A DNA stretch of 64,000 bases from Bradyrhizobium sp. CER78 (GCF_029846235.1 NZ_JARVWP010000013.1:124001-188000), one strand, 5' to 3'. Shown: positions 1 through 9,739, counted from the stretch's first letter. A program made the numbers and translations. Notes: generated by a model from the letters alone, not told the origin.

Positions 1-96
1 AGCATTCGGCCGTTCCCGGTTTGCGGCCTGCAGAATCAGGTTGGTCCGACTTCAAGAACGTGTCGGCAGGCGCAAGAACGTGGGCGACTTGAACCA

Positions 97-1206
97 TTGC
101 CTGCTCCACAAAGATCGGCCCGGCAAACAAGAATCGATCGTAACGATTCAATCTTGAAGAAGCCGGCGTTGAAAGTGGTGCGGGAGCAACGCCACGGAGA
201 ACTGGCTGATCCATCCGTCTCGGAGAGATATGGTTCCGAGGGGCTGTTGCTGTCGTCCGCAGGTCGAGGCTGGTCCGGAATCTCGGCCGAGTTGCGGAAT
301 CATGCGAAAGCCATCATCCCTTGGAGGGGTTCGCAGTCGGGGGTCGAGATCTGCGTCGATCTCCGGGGCAACGAATCGTTCGTCACGCGGCGGACTGCAA
401 GCATCGAAGATCGAAGAATCTCAAGCAGAGATACAATCTGGTTGTCTCCTCCTGACTTGCAGGAAGGTGTAGTCGATATTGACGCAGACATGGCTGAAGT
501 GCTGCATATTCATCTTCCCTTGAGCCAGTTCACACCGAATAACCTCGGCATCAAAATCGATGAGGCAGACACCGGGGCCCTGAGATATGAGCTGGCCTTC
601 GAAGATCCGCTTTTGGCGGAAATCGCACATGCCGTTGCGTCCGAACTTCAAGCACAAACCTCGGCCGGCGATCTGCTAGTCGACTCTCTGGCTACGAGTA
701 TGACGGCGAGGCTAATTCAAAAGCATACGGGACCATCTCCCGCTCAGTCTTCGTCGTGGATCACTAGAGAAGGGCTGGACCGACGCAGATTGTTCCGTGT
801 GCTGGAACACGTAGAAGCGAACCTGGAAGGCAAGCTCACGATTGATAACATGGCCTCGGTCGCCTGCTTGAGCAGGTACCATTTTTCGCGGGCGTTCAAG
901 AAGGCGACGGGGCAGTCACCTCACCGCTATGTCAGTGGCAGACGCCTCGAGCGCGCGAAAGGCCTCCTATCGAAGGGCGACCGATCGCTGGTGGACATCG
1001 CGCTGGCGCTCAGCTTCTCCAGCCAAGCCAATTTCACCAGAGCCTTCACGAAGGCGACGGGTCAGGCGCCTGGTCAGTTTCGGCTCCGCAATGGTGTAAG
1101 ATCGCTCGCTCCGGAGTGGAAGCGCAGCGACTATGTTCGAGAAGTAACGCCGCGGGACCATCCGCACCGATCGGAAGTCTGGACGCGGAGGTCCGAAGAA
1201 TCCTGA
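97..1206 (+). CDS. AraC-family transcriptional regulator
   Basis: The C-terminal 110 residues form the paired helix-turn-helix of the AraC/XylS family. The first helix pair is around IDNMASVACLSRYHFSRAFK and the second around LVDIALALSFSSQANFTRAF, followed by the typical TGQAPGQFR end. The N-terminal 230 residues resemble the variable sensor region of Bradyrhizobium AraC proteins, and I cannot name a ligand. The TTG at 97 opens the longest frame and has no convincing ribosome-binding site; later starts near 151-175 are possible. It lies 58 bases upstream of the broken MaoC gene, on the same strand, and may once have controlled it. Family assignment is secure; target and start are not. Confidence 0.85.
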   Translation: MPAPQRSARQTRIDRNDSILKKPALKVVREQRHGELADPSVSERYGSEGLLLSSAGRGWSGISAELRNHAKAIIPWRGSQSGVEICVDLRGNESFVTRRTASIEDRRISSRDTIWLSPPDLQEGVVDIDADMAEVLHIHLPLSQFTPNNLGIKIDEADTGALRYELAFEDPLLAEIAHAVASELQAQTSAGDLLVDSLATSMTARLIQKHTGPSPAQSSSWITREGLDRRRLFRVLEHVEANLEGKLTIDNMASVACLSRYHFSRAFKKATGQSPHRYVSGRRLERAKGLLSKGDRSLVDIALALSFSSQANFTRAFTKATGQAPGQFRLRNGVRSLAPEWKRSDYVREVTPRDHPHRSEVWTRRSEES

Positions 1207-1264
1207 AGGACGTTTCGATGACACCATTTCTGAGTATAGGTCACAGTCAAAACGGGGAGCAGCC

Positions 1265-1709
1265 ATGACGATAGCGTGGTTTGACGACCTTGTCGTGGGA
1301 ATGCGCTTCGAGAGTGGCGAGACCCAAATCACGGCACCGGACATCAAGCGCTTTGCAGCCGAATTCGACCCGCAGCCGATGCATCTGGATGAAGAAGCCG
1401 CCAGCAAGACATTCTTCAAGGGCCTTGCGGCATCTGGATGGCACACGGCTTCAATTGCAATGAGGTTATTGGTCGAGTCGCCCTTTCGGTGATCATCCGA
1501 TCATCGGGATTGGGGGCGGTGTACGCTGGCTGGCCCCAGTGCGTCCTGGCGACGTCCTGCGTCTGGAAGGCGAGGTCGAAAGCCTCACGCCATCGAAGAC
1601 CAAGCCGCAGGGTACGGTGAACATGAAGTGGACGATGTACAACCAGGATGGCCAAGCCGTTTATGAGTTTACTCCAATGACGATCATTCCGCGTCGCCCG
1701 GACACGTGA
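1265..1709 (+). pseudogene. frameshifted MaoC-family dehydratase
   Basis: The first 73 codons encode a MaoC-like hot-dog hydratase (motif FAAEFDPQPMHLDEEAA) that is almost identical to the intact gene at 13209-13667. At about 1483 the sequence reads GAGTCGCCC where the intact copy has GAAAGCCGCCC, a net loss of two bases. The frame then ends at 1492. In the shifted frame the homology continues, nearly base for base, to the TGA at 1707-1709. A ribosome-binding site (GGGGAG) precedes the ATG. The gene is therefore a recent pseudogene and a paralogous duplicate of the copy 12 kb away. Confidence 0.85.
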
Positions 1710-1922
1710 GCCGTTGTGCCGGCTGGCGCGGCAAGGTCTTTTCGCGGCGCCCACCAGCGCGAGCGGCACCGTCGCCTTGGACAGTCTCGCCGCCGAGAGA
1801 ACCATCAAGTCGAGCGAGAGCACGGTCGTCGTCATCGGAACGGGCACCGGCCCGAACGCCGCGTCGTTCGCTGACCTAATTCGGTGAGGATGACCTGATG
1901 GTCGGCAGGGCCACCGCATTCC

Positions 1923-2305
1923 CTAACAATCCGAAGAGGCTGACGACAGATCCGGCCGGCTCAATTTCTTGCCGTCATCGGACCGAAACCAGGTGCCGGC
2001 TGCAACCGACGAAGCAATGATGGCGCTATAGAGGAGCATGCCGCCCGCGTAGCCGACGAGCAGCAACGATGTCGATCCCGTCACGCGCAGCACGATCCAT
2101 CCGCCGCCAACGGCAACGATCATTCGGACCAGGCTGCCGATTAGCGGCCAACTCAATCTGCCCGCGCCTTGGGAGGCGAAATACATAGAGATACCAAGCC
2201 CGAAGAAGCCATAGAACGGGCCGACCGTGCGCAAATATCGCAGGCGCTTGGCGAACGGCTCTCTGGCTCGAGAAATTAGCCGTACAAAAGAAATCGGCCA
2301 ATTTT
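1923..2305 (-). pseudogene. C-terminal remnant of a MATE-family efflux transporter
   Basis: The minus-strand frame reads through a segment typical of the last third of MATE multidrug/Na+ antiporters (FYGFFGLGISMYFASQGAG), followed by two hydrophobic helices and a polar tail. Upstream, in the same frame, the reading ARE-PFAKRLRYL continues to about 2305 and then meets a stop. No other part of the roughly 450-residue transporter is present. About 120 residues are left, with only a weak internal TTG as start. I read it as a 5'-truncated relic, probably left by the rearrangements that also damaged the neighbouring MaoC gene. Confidence 0.65.
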
Positions 2306-2327
2306 CCGGCTCTCACTCAGCTTGTCA

Positions 2328-2675
2328 CTAACGACTCGACTGCAATTTTCGGTTGGTAACCGGACCTCGCGGAATCTTCTCCTCGCCACGAACATCCCTT
2401 GCGTTTTCCAGACAGGTCAACAGTTCGACATAGCTTGCGAAACTGCCAACCATCGTACCTAAGCAAGTCGTCTTGTCGGCGGCGACAAACTCCATCCACT
2501 CCGCTTGAAGTTGTCGGAGCGCATCAGCTTCGTCCTTTGAGCATCGATCAGGCGCCTCGATCGATTCGCCTTCGAGACGGCACTCTCTTGCAATGTCGAA
2601 TGCTGGCGGAGCCGTGTCGGAAACTGTAATCGGCGAAACCAGAGCTGCGATTGCGATTGGCAGATGAAGCAACAT
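2328..2675 (-). CDS. small exported protein of unknown function
   Basis: A 115-residue protein starting with a short hydrophobic signal (LLHLPIAIAALVSP). Four cysteines (in AREC, DRC, TTC and LTC) are spaced for two disulphides. The central part (DEADALRQLQAEWMEF) and the SYVELLTCLE segment match a style of small periplasmic protein that I have seen repeatedly in Bradyrhizobium genomes, with no known function. A purine-rich AAGGAAG sequence lies upstream of the ATG at 2675. It stands alone, with no obvious operon partner. Confidence 0.6.
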   Translation of the reverse strand: MLLHLPIAIAALVSPITVSDTAPPAFDIARECRLEGESIEAPDRCSKDEADALRQLQAEWMEFVAADKTTCLGTMVGSFASYVELLTCLENARDVRGEEKIPRGPVTNRKLQSSR

Positions 2676-3282
2676 TTTAACTTCCTTTTGGAGGTTTGGT
2701 GGAGGGCCCGAGATGTGCCTGGCCTAGACCGCTCCACGGAATCGGGATCTGCGTTCAACGTGTCGAGATATTGGGTGTGCGCGATTATTAGCCGCACATA
2801 GGCTCGCCATGTCTTTTCGTGGGATGCTGTGACTTTGTCATTCGCTGCTGTCGGCGCTTCGGCGCGTTCTGCCGAGCGGCACTGACTGCTATCCGTCGCG
2901 ATTGTCGGATGACGGCAGCGCCCTTTCTGTGGGCGTGGTGGCCGCTGTCAATGCGATTCGGATCAATTTCGGCATTACCGTAACCATGGGATCCATCCGC
3001 CCATTCAGGGGCCGATATGGCGCCAGATAAGGACCGCCGCGACTCTGGATCGCAACATCCGGCATTGTCGCTGACCGATATCCGGCAGCCTACTTCGATC
3101 CTTTCGTGGTGCTTAAGATCGCAATCCCCCCACCTTCAGCAACGAATGACAAAACGACGGCAGTCGACGCAAGGCGATCGGCGGAATTGATCGATATCTT
3201 CATCGGCAAGGAACGATGCGCGCGTCGTGGGAGATCGGGCGCGCATCGCATTCGATTATCGATCAGTAATGGAGACGAACCC
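2676..3282. other. intergenic stretch without a convincing gene
   Basis: About 600 bases separate the small exported gene from the next plausible start. The open frames here overlap on both strands, lack recognisable motifs and have no ribosome-binding sites. I see no tRNA, repeat or strong terminator. The far right part must hold the promoter of the histidine-kinase unit that begins at 3283 or 3483. Confidence 0.5.
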
Positions 3283-3486
3283 GTGAACCTGACCAACCTT
3301 CAAACCCTCGCGACGCTCCTCGGAGTATTTTTCGGCCTAGTGGCGCTCTTGAGCAACCGCCTGCCGTCGATCGGCGCGCTTCGCAGGGCGGCAGCGCCGT
3401 CCGCCGTCCGGCGTCGACAGCAAGCAATGACAACATCAGGGCACTCCGAGCAAAAGTCATCGGAGGCCGGTTTCTCCATAAAATGA
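3283..3486 (+). CDS. possible small single-pass membrane protein
   Basis: A GTG at 3283 opens a 67-codon frame with one hydrophobic helix (LATLLGVFFGLVALLSN) followed by a basic, serine-rich tail. Its TGA overlaps the ATG of the following histidine kinase in an ATGA junction at 3483, which is the usual sign of translational coupling. The tail looks low in information and the ribosome-binding site (GGAGACG) is modest. It may be a real small partner of the kinase or only an open frame. Confidence 0.35.
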   Translation: MNLTNLQTLATLLGVFFGLVALLSNRLPSIGALRRAAAPSAVRRRQQAMTTSGHSEQKSSEAGFSIK

Positions 3487-4322
3487 GCCAGACCGGAAAC
3501 CTGCCCAGTCCACCGAATGCCAAGGAGGCCCGCGTGCCCACCAAAGCACTTGCTCACGAATTTGACGACCAGACGCTGCTGCGTGCGCTCACCCACCGCA
3601 TCAGCGGCGGCCTCGTCTCGACGATCAATACAATCTCCGCCTCGGTGCTGCGCACTGACAACCCTGCCGTCAAGCTCGCGCTTGCAGGCGTTATCGAACT
3701 GCTTGAGCACCATGCCGAGATTCATCGCGAGCTGGCGATGCCGGATCGCCACGGACTGGTCGACGCCGCCGAATCCATCCGCAAGCTCGCTGTCGGCCTG
3801 AGCCGATCCTCGCTCGAGCCGATCGGGATTCGTCTCGTGCTAAGCGCCGACAAGTTGCCACTCGAGACGGAGCGCTGCTGGCGTCTCGCTTTGGCCGTCC
3901 ATGAACTCGTGACCAACGCCGCGCGGCACGCACATTTCGAAGGCCGGGATGGTGCGATCAAGATCAAGCTCTCGGTCGTCGGCGGGGTCGTCAGTTGCAT
4001 CGTCGCTGACAACGGATCGCGCGCGGATCGCTTGCGGCCAGCGGGCGGCCTTCAGATGGTGGACGGCCTGGCCAGCAATCTTGGGGGTCGGGTCGAATAC
4101 GGCTTCGGGTCGCACTTTTCCTCCTTTCTCGTCGTATTTCCCCTTAGCGCGCGCGAGCGGCGTGCGAATCGGGTTGTCGCATCGCGACGTCTGCGAGGCA
4201 TGCGCAAGGCCATGCCGCGGCGCTCGCGACCGCAGCCGGCGCAAGCGCCTTCCGTTCCTGCACCGGACAACCTGCAGATCGATCCCATCAACACGACAGA
4301 AGCTGCGCTGGAGACGACATGA
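3483..4322 (+). CDS. cytosolic sensor histidine kinase (HWE/HisKA_2-like)
   Basis: A 279-residue soluble protein. The N-terminal half has a phosphoacceptor-like helix (ALTHRISGGLVSTINTIS). The second half is a HATPase with the N box ALAVHELVTNAARHA and a short G1 box (VADNGS). There is no membrane segment and no sensor domain, so it resembles the truncated kinase modules found in alphaproteobacteria. The last 60 residues are basic and proline-rich, outside the catalytic fold. It directly precedes the FUSC efflux cassette on the same strand and may control it, but no cognate response regulator is adjacent. Confidence 0.75.
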   Translation: MSQTGNLPSPPNAKEARVPTKALAHEFDDQTLLRALTHRISGGLVSTINTISASVLRTDNPAVKLALAGVIELLEHHAEIHRELAMPDRHGLVDAAESIRKLAVGLSRSSLEPIGIRLVLSADKLPLETERCWRLALAVHELVTNAARHAHFEGRDGAIKIKLSVVGGVVSCIVADNGSRADRLRPAGGLQMVDGLASNLGGRVEYGFGSHFSSFLVVFPLSARERRANRVVASRRLRGMRKAMPRRSRPQPAQAPSVPAPDNLQIDPINTTEAALETT

Positions 4323-4563
4323 TGAGCAATGTCAGCCTCGGCACGTTCTTTCCCAAAACGTTCGGCTTGGCAGTGCGCATGACAACGCCGCGGAGTCGCG
4401 AACGCGCTACGCGCGTCACCGGCGCCTTCACTTCGCGGCGTGGGAGCAGCCCGATCTGCTCGCCACCGAAATGCAGTCCGCATTCCGTTCGTTTCGCAGC
4501 GGCTCATAGAGCAATTGGCTGGGAGAACAAGTTTGCTTGCGGCCATTGCCGTTGCGCGCTGCC

Positions 4564-6618
4564 ATGACGCAGTTTTCCTCATTCTTGTCGCGACATTCCG
4601 CTTCCGTCTTCGCGGTAAGAACGTTTGCGGCGGCCATGGCGGCGCTCTCGATCGCACTCTTGCTGGACATGCCGCGTCCCTACTGGGCAATGGCGTCTGT
4701 CTACATCGCCTCTAACGAGTTGACGGGGGCGACCGCCTCAAAAGCAGTCTATCGCATTCTGGGAACCCTGATTGGCGCGACGACTACTATAATCCTGGTT
4801 CCTAACCTCGTCGATGCCCCGGAACTGCTCAGCCTCAGCATAGCACTCTGGGTTGGCATTTGCTTGTACCTCTCGCTGCTTGACGGCACCCCGCGCAGCT
4901 ACGTCTTCATGCTATCCGGCTACACCGTCGCCCTGCTCGGCTTCCCAATCATTTCGACGCCCGAGTTGACCTTCGATATCGTCACCGCCCGCGTGCAGGA
5001 AATCCTGCTCGGCATCACCTGTGCGAGCATCGCATCGAGGATCGTGCTGCCGCGCACCGTCACGGACGCGATTGCGCACCGCGCGGAGGCATGGCTCGCC
5101 AACACGCGCCAGCTCGCCGTGGAAGTCCTCACTGGCCAGGGCAGCGATCAGGAGCGCGACGGCGAACGCATGCGCCTCGCCGCTACGGCGGCAGAGATCG
5201 ACCAGCTGAGCCGGCATCTCGGCTTCGAGACCGTGACATCCGCGAATACCGTGCGTGGCTTGGAATTGCTTTGGCAACGGATGCTGTTGTTGCTTCCGCT
5301 GCTCGCATCAATCGAGGCTCGCAAGAACACGCTCAACGCTCATGTTCGTGTTCCGACAGCCATCGTCGAGGTCAGCATCAGAACTGCAACCTGGCTCGCG
5401 AACGACGATCAGCACGGACACGAGGCCGACGGATTGCGCGCGGCGCTCGACGAAATTCAACCGCCGCTTGGCGCAGATGCGGACGGGGTCGAGATATCAA
5501 CGGCCAGCCTCGTCATCCGGCTACATCATCTCATTGACATCATGCAGGATTGCCGCCGGCTGCGCGACGCAATTGCAGATGGACGCGATCCCACCTCGCT
5601 TGCGCTTGCCGTGACGCTTGATCTTTCGGCCCCCTCCACCCGGCACCGCGACCACGGGCTCGCGTCATGGGCCGCAGCGGCGACTGCGCTTTCTGTTCTC
5701 GCCTGCTGCGCATTCTGGATCGCCACCGGCTGGACCGATGGGGCATCGGCGGCGCTGTTCGCGGCTCTCGTAGGGTCGTTTCTCGCAGGCTTGGACGATC
5801 CCCTGCCGGCATTCCGCAAGTTCTTCGGCGTAATCGTTATCGTCATTGCGATCACCACGATCTACACATTCGGGGTATTGCCGAGGATCACGACCTTCGA
5901 GATGCTGGTCGTCGCGCTCGCGCCAGCTTACGTGCTGTTCGGTTGGTTGGCAGCGCGGCCGGCGACCGCATCCGCCGGATCCTGGCTTGCCATCTTCACG
6001 TCGGTGCAGTTGGCCCTGCAGTCGTCCTACGCGGCAGACTTCGGTGCCTTCGCCAACTCCAGCATATCACTCATGGTAGGTGTCGCGCTCACGGCCACAA
6101 CGTGCGGCATCGTTCGCATGCTGGGCGCGGCCTGGATTGCAAACCGCCTGGTGCGGAGCAACTGGCGCACGCTTGCCGCGGTCGCCGTGGGCAGCTCGTC
6201 GCTGGATCGTGCCGAGATCAGAAGTCTCATGCAGCACCGTCTCGCGCTGCTTGCCGCACGCATCGCTGTGATTCCGGCAGATGCTCGAAGCGACGCAGCG
6301 AACCTTCGCCAGCTTCGAACGGCGCTCAACATCATCGACGTTAGGCACGCGAGCCTTGGTCTCTCGAGCGCAGCCCTGGCCGGCATCGACATGCTGTTCG
6401 ACCGACTTGCATCGGCTTCCCGGGCACATACAGCGGGGCGGTTGCCGGAGGAGCTGATCGACCGGCTTGACAAAGTAATCGCCTCAACGTTGCGGGAGCC
6501 CGCGAGCAAGAGCCGCAACGATGCGCTGATTGGCCTTTCCGGAATTCGCGACGGCCTGTTTCCTACCTCGATGTCCTATCAGCGGCGCACATCAGAGCAC
6601 GGGAGCGTAGCCGCATGA
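4564..6618 (+). CDS. FUSC-family inner-membrane efflux protein (AaeB-like)
   Basis: A 684-residue membrane protein with two blocks of about six hydrophobic helices (roughly residues 10-165 and 360-530), each followed by a cytosolic region. This is the FUSC arrangement of AaeB/YdhK transporters that export aromatic carboxylic acids. The N-terminal block contains the family-typical PYWAMASVYI and GTLIGA motifs. I prefer the ATG at 4564 over the upstream TTG-type start at 4537. Its stop overlaps the DUF1656 gene by four bases, and the HlyD gene follows in the same way, giving the canonical three-gene pump. The substrate is inferred from the family only. Confidence 0.85.
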   Translation: MTQFSSFLSRHSASVFAVRTFAAAMAALSIALLLDMPRPYWAMASVYIASNELTGATASKAVYRILGTLIGATTTIILVPNLVDAPELLSLSIALWVGICLYLSLLDGTPRSYVFMLSGYTVALLGFPIISTPELTFDIVTARVQEILLGITCASIASRIVLPRTVTDAIAHRAEAWLANTRQLAVEVLTGQGSDQERDGERMRLAATAAEIDQLSRHLGFETVTSANTVRGLELLWQRMLLLLPLLASIEARKNTLNAHVRVPTAIVEVSIRTATWLANDDQHGHEADGLRAALDEIQPPLGADADGVEISTASLVIRLHHLIDIMQDCRRLRDAIADGRDPTSLALAVTLDLSAPSTRHRDHGLASWAAAATALSVLACCAFWIATGWTDGASAALFAALVGSFLAGLDDPLPAFRKFFGVIVIVIAITTIYTFGVLPRITTFEMLVVALAPAYVLFGWLAARPATASAGSWLAIFTSVQLALQSSYAADFGAFANSSISLMVGVALTATTCGIVRMLGAAWIANRLVRSNWRTLAAVAVGSSSLDRAEIRSLMQHRLALLAARIAVIPADARSDAANLRQLRTALNIIDVRHASLGLSSAALAGIDMLFDRLASASRAHTAGRLPEELIDRLDKVIASTLREPASKSRNDALIGLSGIRDGLFPTSMSYQRRTSEHGSVAA

Positions 6619-6824
6619 GATACGAAGTTGATCTGTTTGGCATCATCCTCCCCAGCTTCCTGCTGTGGGGTGTCGTTGCCTACATCTTGATGCGCATGGC
6701 CAGCATTCTTTTCGTACGCGTCGGTCTCTATCGCTACGTCTGGCACCCCGAGCTGTTCAATTTTGCGCTCTACATCTGTGTGATCGCCAGCCTCATTTTC
6801 GCCTGCAGGGAGCTCGTCTCATGA
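6615..6824 (+). CDS. DUF1656 small membrane protein of the efflux cassette
   Basis: A 69-residue protein with two hydrophobic helices. The family hallmarks EVDLFGIILPS at the start and RYVWHPELFNFALY in the centre identify it as DUF1656 (AaeX/YdhI type). It overlaps the FUSC gene upstream and the HlyD gene downstream by four bases each, so all three are translationally coupled. It presumably sits in the inner membrane with the pump; its exact role in the family is unknown. Confidence 0.9.
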   Translation: MRYEVDLFGIILPSFLLWGVVAYILMRMASILFVRVGLYRYVWHPELFNFALYICVIASLIFACRELVS

Positions 6825-7786
6825 AACCCGTTCTGAATGCGGCCCGCCACGTCTCCCTCACCATACTCCTGCTTCTGGTCGCGACTTGGGCGAGCTACAA
6901 GCTCTGGGACTATTATATGAACGAGCCATGGACCCGCGACGGCCATGTAAGGGCTGACGTCGTCCCAGTTGCGCCCGACGTATCCGGCTTCGTGACAGAG
7001 GTGCTTGTCAAGGACAATCAGCTAGTCAACCGCGGCGACGTGCTGTTCCGAATCGACCGTGCGCGATATGAGATCGCGTTGAAGCAAGCTGAGGCGGTGT
7101 TGCTTGGTAAGAATGCCCAGCTCGACGAGGCCACCGCGGATTTGAAGCGCTACAGCGCGCTGACGCCCGACGTGGTAGTTTCCAAGCAGCGGCTGGATCA
7201 GGTGATCGCGGCTCAGGGCGAAGCTCAGGCCGCCCATGACCAAGCCGTCGCCGACCTCGGCCTGGCCAAGCTCAATCTTGAGCGCAGCGAGGTGCGCGCC
7301 TCCGTCAGTGGCGTCGTCACCAACATGGAGCTACGCCCGGGAACCTATCTCACGACTGGCAAGGGCGTCATGGCGCTGCTCGATTCCAGCACGCTACGAG
7401 TCGAGGGCTATTTTGAGGAGACCAAGCTGCCCCGCATCCATCTCGGCGATGCGGTCCATGTTCGACTGCTGGGCAGCGACCACGTGCTGCGCGGGAGCGT
7501 GGAAAGCGTCGCGGCTGGCATCGAAGACCGCGATCGCAGCGCCGGCTCGACCTTGCTTGCCAACGTCAATCCTACCTTCAATTGGGTACGCTTGGCGCAA
7601 CGCGTTCCAGTCCGGATCGCGCTCGACACCGCCGCACGAAGCGAGCTTGTTGCCGGAGCCACCGCGACCGTCGAGGTGCTCCGATCGCCACCGCATACCG
7701 ACCCGCGAACAGCGCAGGACCGGCGCGACGTATCTCGGTCACGCATATCGGGAAAGCCGCGAGACCTCGCGACCGGGTCGCAATGA
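6821..7786 (+). CDS. HlyD-type periplasmic adaptor of the FUSC pump
   Basis: The protein is 321 residues long from the ATG at 6821, which overlaps the DUF1656 stop. It has an N-terminal membrane anchor, then the conserved EPWTRDGHVRADVV stretch, the biotinyl-lipoyl half-motifs (VAPDVSGFVTEV and ASVSGVVTNMEL), an alpha-helical hairpin and a beta-barrel (NPTFNWVRLAQRVPVRI). These features match AaeA/EmrA-like adaptors that couple FUSC pumps to an outer-membrane channel. No outer-membrane factor is encoded here. The last 30 residues are polar and look dispensable. Confidence 0.9.
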   Translation: MKPVLNAARHVSLTILLLLVATWASYKLWDYYMNEPWTRDGHVRADVVPVAPDVSGFVTEVLVKDNQLVNRGDVLFRIDRARYEIALKQAEAVLLGKNAQLDEATADLKRYSALTPDVVVSKQRLDQVIAAQGEAQAAHDQAVADLGLAKLNLERSEVRASVSGVVTNMELRPGTYLTTGKGVMALLDSSTLRVEGYFEETKLPRIHLGDAVHVRLLGSDHVLRGSVESVAAGIEDRDRSAGSTLLANVNPTFNWVRLAQRVPVRIALDTAARSELVAGATATVEVLRSPPHTDPRTAQDRRDVSRSRISGKPRDLATGSQ

Positions 7787-7819
7787 CGTCACAAAGCGCT
7801 TCTGATCGAGGATCCCGTC

Positions 7820-8755
7820 ATGAACAACATCTCGGTTTCGGTATCTCGCCTTAGGTTGTCTTCACGGTCCGACCGGATCGCACGGATGTCCCATTTTGTC
7901 AGTTTAACAAAGCCGCGTGTCATGGGGCTCGCGGTGTTCACCGCGGTGATCGGATTGACGATCGCGCCGACCGGCCTCGATCCACTCCCTGGCTTCATTG
8001 CAATTCTCGCGATCGCAGCCGGCGCCGGCGCCGCCGGTGCACTGAACATGTGGTACGACGCCGACATCGATGCGGTCATGGCGCGTACCGCGATGCGGCC
8101 GATTCCCCGCGGCAAGGTCTCGAAGCTCGAGGCGCTTGTCTTTGGCCTCGTCCTCGGCGTTGTCGCAGTCACAGCTCTCGCGTTAGCAACAAACCTCGCT
8201 GCAGCTGCGCTGCTGGCCTGCACGATCGTCTTCTATGTCGCCGTGTACACGGCGTGGCTGAAACGGAGCACATCCCAGAACATTGTCATCGGCGGAGCAG
8301 CCGGCGCGCTGCCACCTGTGATCGGGTGGGTGGCGGCGACCGGGCACGCGGGGCTCGAGCCGACGACGCTTTTCCTCATCATCTTCCTTTGGACACCACC
8401 CCACTTCTGGGCTCTCGCGCTCAATCGCAGCGATGATTATGCCCGTGCCGGCGTTCCCATGCTGCCGGTCGTCGCGGGACGGGCGGCAACAACGCGTCAG
8501 ATCCTGATCTATAGCAGCCTCCTCGTTCTCGCTTCGGAGCTGCCCTGGGTGCTCGGGTTTGCAGGTGCGATCTATGGCGTGATCGCCACAATCAGCGGCG
8601 CACTTCTCTTCCTGTTCGCACTTCGGTTGAACAGGAGCATTGGAGCCGATCGTCGCGATGCTCACAGGCTGTTCCTGTTTTCCATTTTCTATTTGTTCGC
8701 GCTGTTTGCTGCAATCCTGACCAGTCACAGCGACCGATTGAATTTGGGGACGTAG
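7820..8755 (+). CDS. ctaB: heme O synthase (protoheme IX farnesyltransferase)
   Basis: A 311-residue UbiA-fold membrane prenyltransferase. The aspartate-rich substrate motif NMWYDADIDAVMARTAMRP and the second conserved loop around TPPHFWALALNR identify it as CtaB/CyoE. It attaches the farnesyl tail to heme B to make heme O. It lies immediately upstream of cyoABCD on the same strand, which fits a supply role for the oxidase. The start at 7820 has a GAGGA ribosome-binding site; the ATG at 7886 would also keep the whole catalytic part. Confidence 0.93.
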   Translation: MNNISVSVSRLRLSSRSDRIARMSHFVSLTKPRVMGLAVFTAVIGLTIAPTGLDPLPGFIAILAIAAGAGAAGALNMWYDADIDAVMARTAMRPIPRGKVSKLEALVFGLVLGVVAVTALALATNLAAAALLACTIVFYVAVYTAWLKRSTSQNIVIGGAAGALPPVIGWVAATGHAGLEPTTLFLIIFLWTPPHFWALALNRSDDYARAGVPMLPVVAGRAATTRQILIYSSLLVLASELPWVLGFAGAIYGVIATISGALLFLFALRLNRSIGADRRDAHRLFLFSIFYLFALFAAILTSHSDRLNLGT

Positions 8756-8860
8756 GCCCGCGCACTGACCGCAACATCGGATGGGCCCACGCCGATGCCC
8801 TGCCCTGCACCGCTGACAGCGGAAGCTGCCTAATCAAGCTCAACACGCGAGAGGTCTAGC

Positions 8861-9739
8861 ATGCGATCCATTCTTCTTGCTTCGGTCCTGATCGGCGCCT
8901 CGCTACTCGGTGGCTGCACTGAAGGCGTGCTCAATCCGAAGGGTCCCATCGCGTTAGCCGAACGGCAAATTCTGATCAACGCGACCGGCATCATGCTAGC
9001 GATCGTGATCCCGGTGGTGATCGCGACGCTTGGCGTTGCCTTCTGGTTCCGCGCATCGAACGAGCGAGCGCACTATCGGCCAGATTTCACCTATTCCGGT
9101 CGTATCGAGTTACTCGTCTGGTCGGTTCCGCTGATGACGGTGCTCCTGGTCGGCACCGTCGCCTGGGTTAGTTCATATGACCTCGATCCGCCGAAGCCGA
9201 TTGCTTCTTCGACGAAAGCTATCAAGGTTCAAGCCGTCTCGCTCGACTGGAAATGGCTGTTCATCTATCCGGAGCTAGGTGTTGCGAGCGTCAATCACCT
9301 GACGATTCCGGTTGGCACGCCGGTCAGCTTCGAGCTGACATCCTCGGGCGTCATGAACAGCTTCTTCGTGCCGCAGCTCGCCGGCCAAATCTACACCATG
9401 GCCGGAATGGTAACGCGGCTCAACATGCGAGCCGATTACGCTGGAACGTATCGCGGCTTGTCCGCAAATTTCAGCGGCGACGGCTTCGCGGATATGCACT
9501 TCAAAGTCGACGCGACGCCTTCCGAACGCTTTGCGCAGTGGGTCTCTTCGACCAGCAGCGCTGGACTGGTGCTGGATTTGAAGACCTATGCCGATCTCGC
9601 CAGGCCGAGCGCTGCCGTGACGCCGTTCACCTATCACTCGGTCGCGGCTGGTCTGTTTGACAGCATCCGGATGTCCTCAACCCAATCCGACGATGCTTTG
9701 TGCCGTAGCTATCCCACATCGATGAGGGCAGAGCGATGA
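8861..9739 (+). CDS. cyoA: cytochrome o ubiquinol oxidase subunit II
   Basis: A 292-residue lipoprotein with signal peptide and lipobox (LLGGC, cysteine at residue 19), two transmembrane helices, and a periplasmic cupredoxin-like domain containing the quinol-oxidase signature SLDWKWLFIYPE. The CuA ligand pattern of cytochrome c oxidases is absent: the region reads MNSFFVPQLAGQIYTMAGM, as in quinol oxidases. The start has a good GAGAGG ribosome-binding site. The stop overlaps cyoB by four bases. The C-terminus is somewhat shorter than in E. coli. Confidence 0.93.
   Translation: MRSILLASVLIGASLLGGCTEGVLNPKGPIALAERQILINATGIMLAIVIPVVIATLGVAFWFRASNERAHYRPDFTYSGRIELLVWSVPLMTVLLVGTVAWVSSYDLDPPKPIASSTKAIKVQAVSLDWKWLFIYPELGVASVNHLTIPVGTPVSFELTSSGVMNSFFVPQLAGQIYTMAGMVTRLNMRADYAGTYRGLSANFSGDGFADMHFKVDATPSERFAQWVSSTSSAGLVLDLKTYADLARPSAAVTPFTYHSVAAGLFDSIRMSSTQSDDALCRSYPTSMRAER

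Noticed and set aside
1720..1920. Possible coding fragment after the MaoC pseudogene
   Set aside because: Short frames on both strands with no family resemblance; probably eroded DNA.
4319..4567. 82-codon frame between the histidine kinase and FUSC genes
   Set aside because: It overlaps the kinase stop in ATGATG but its sequence is arginine/serine/cysteine-rich without structure and overlaps the start of the FUSC frame; no ribosome-binding site.
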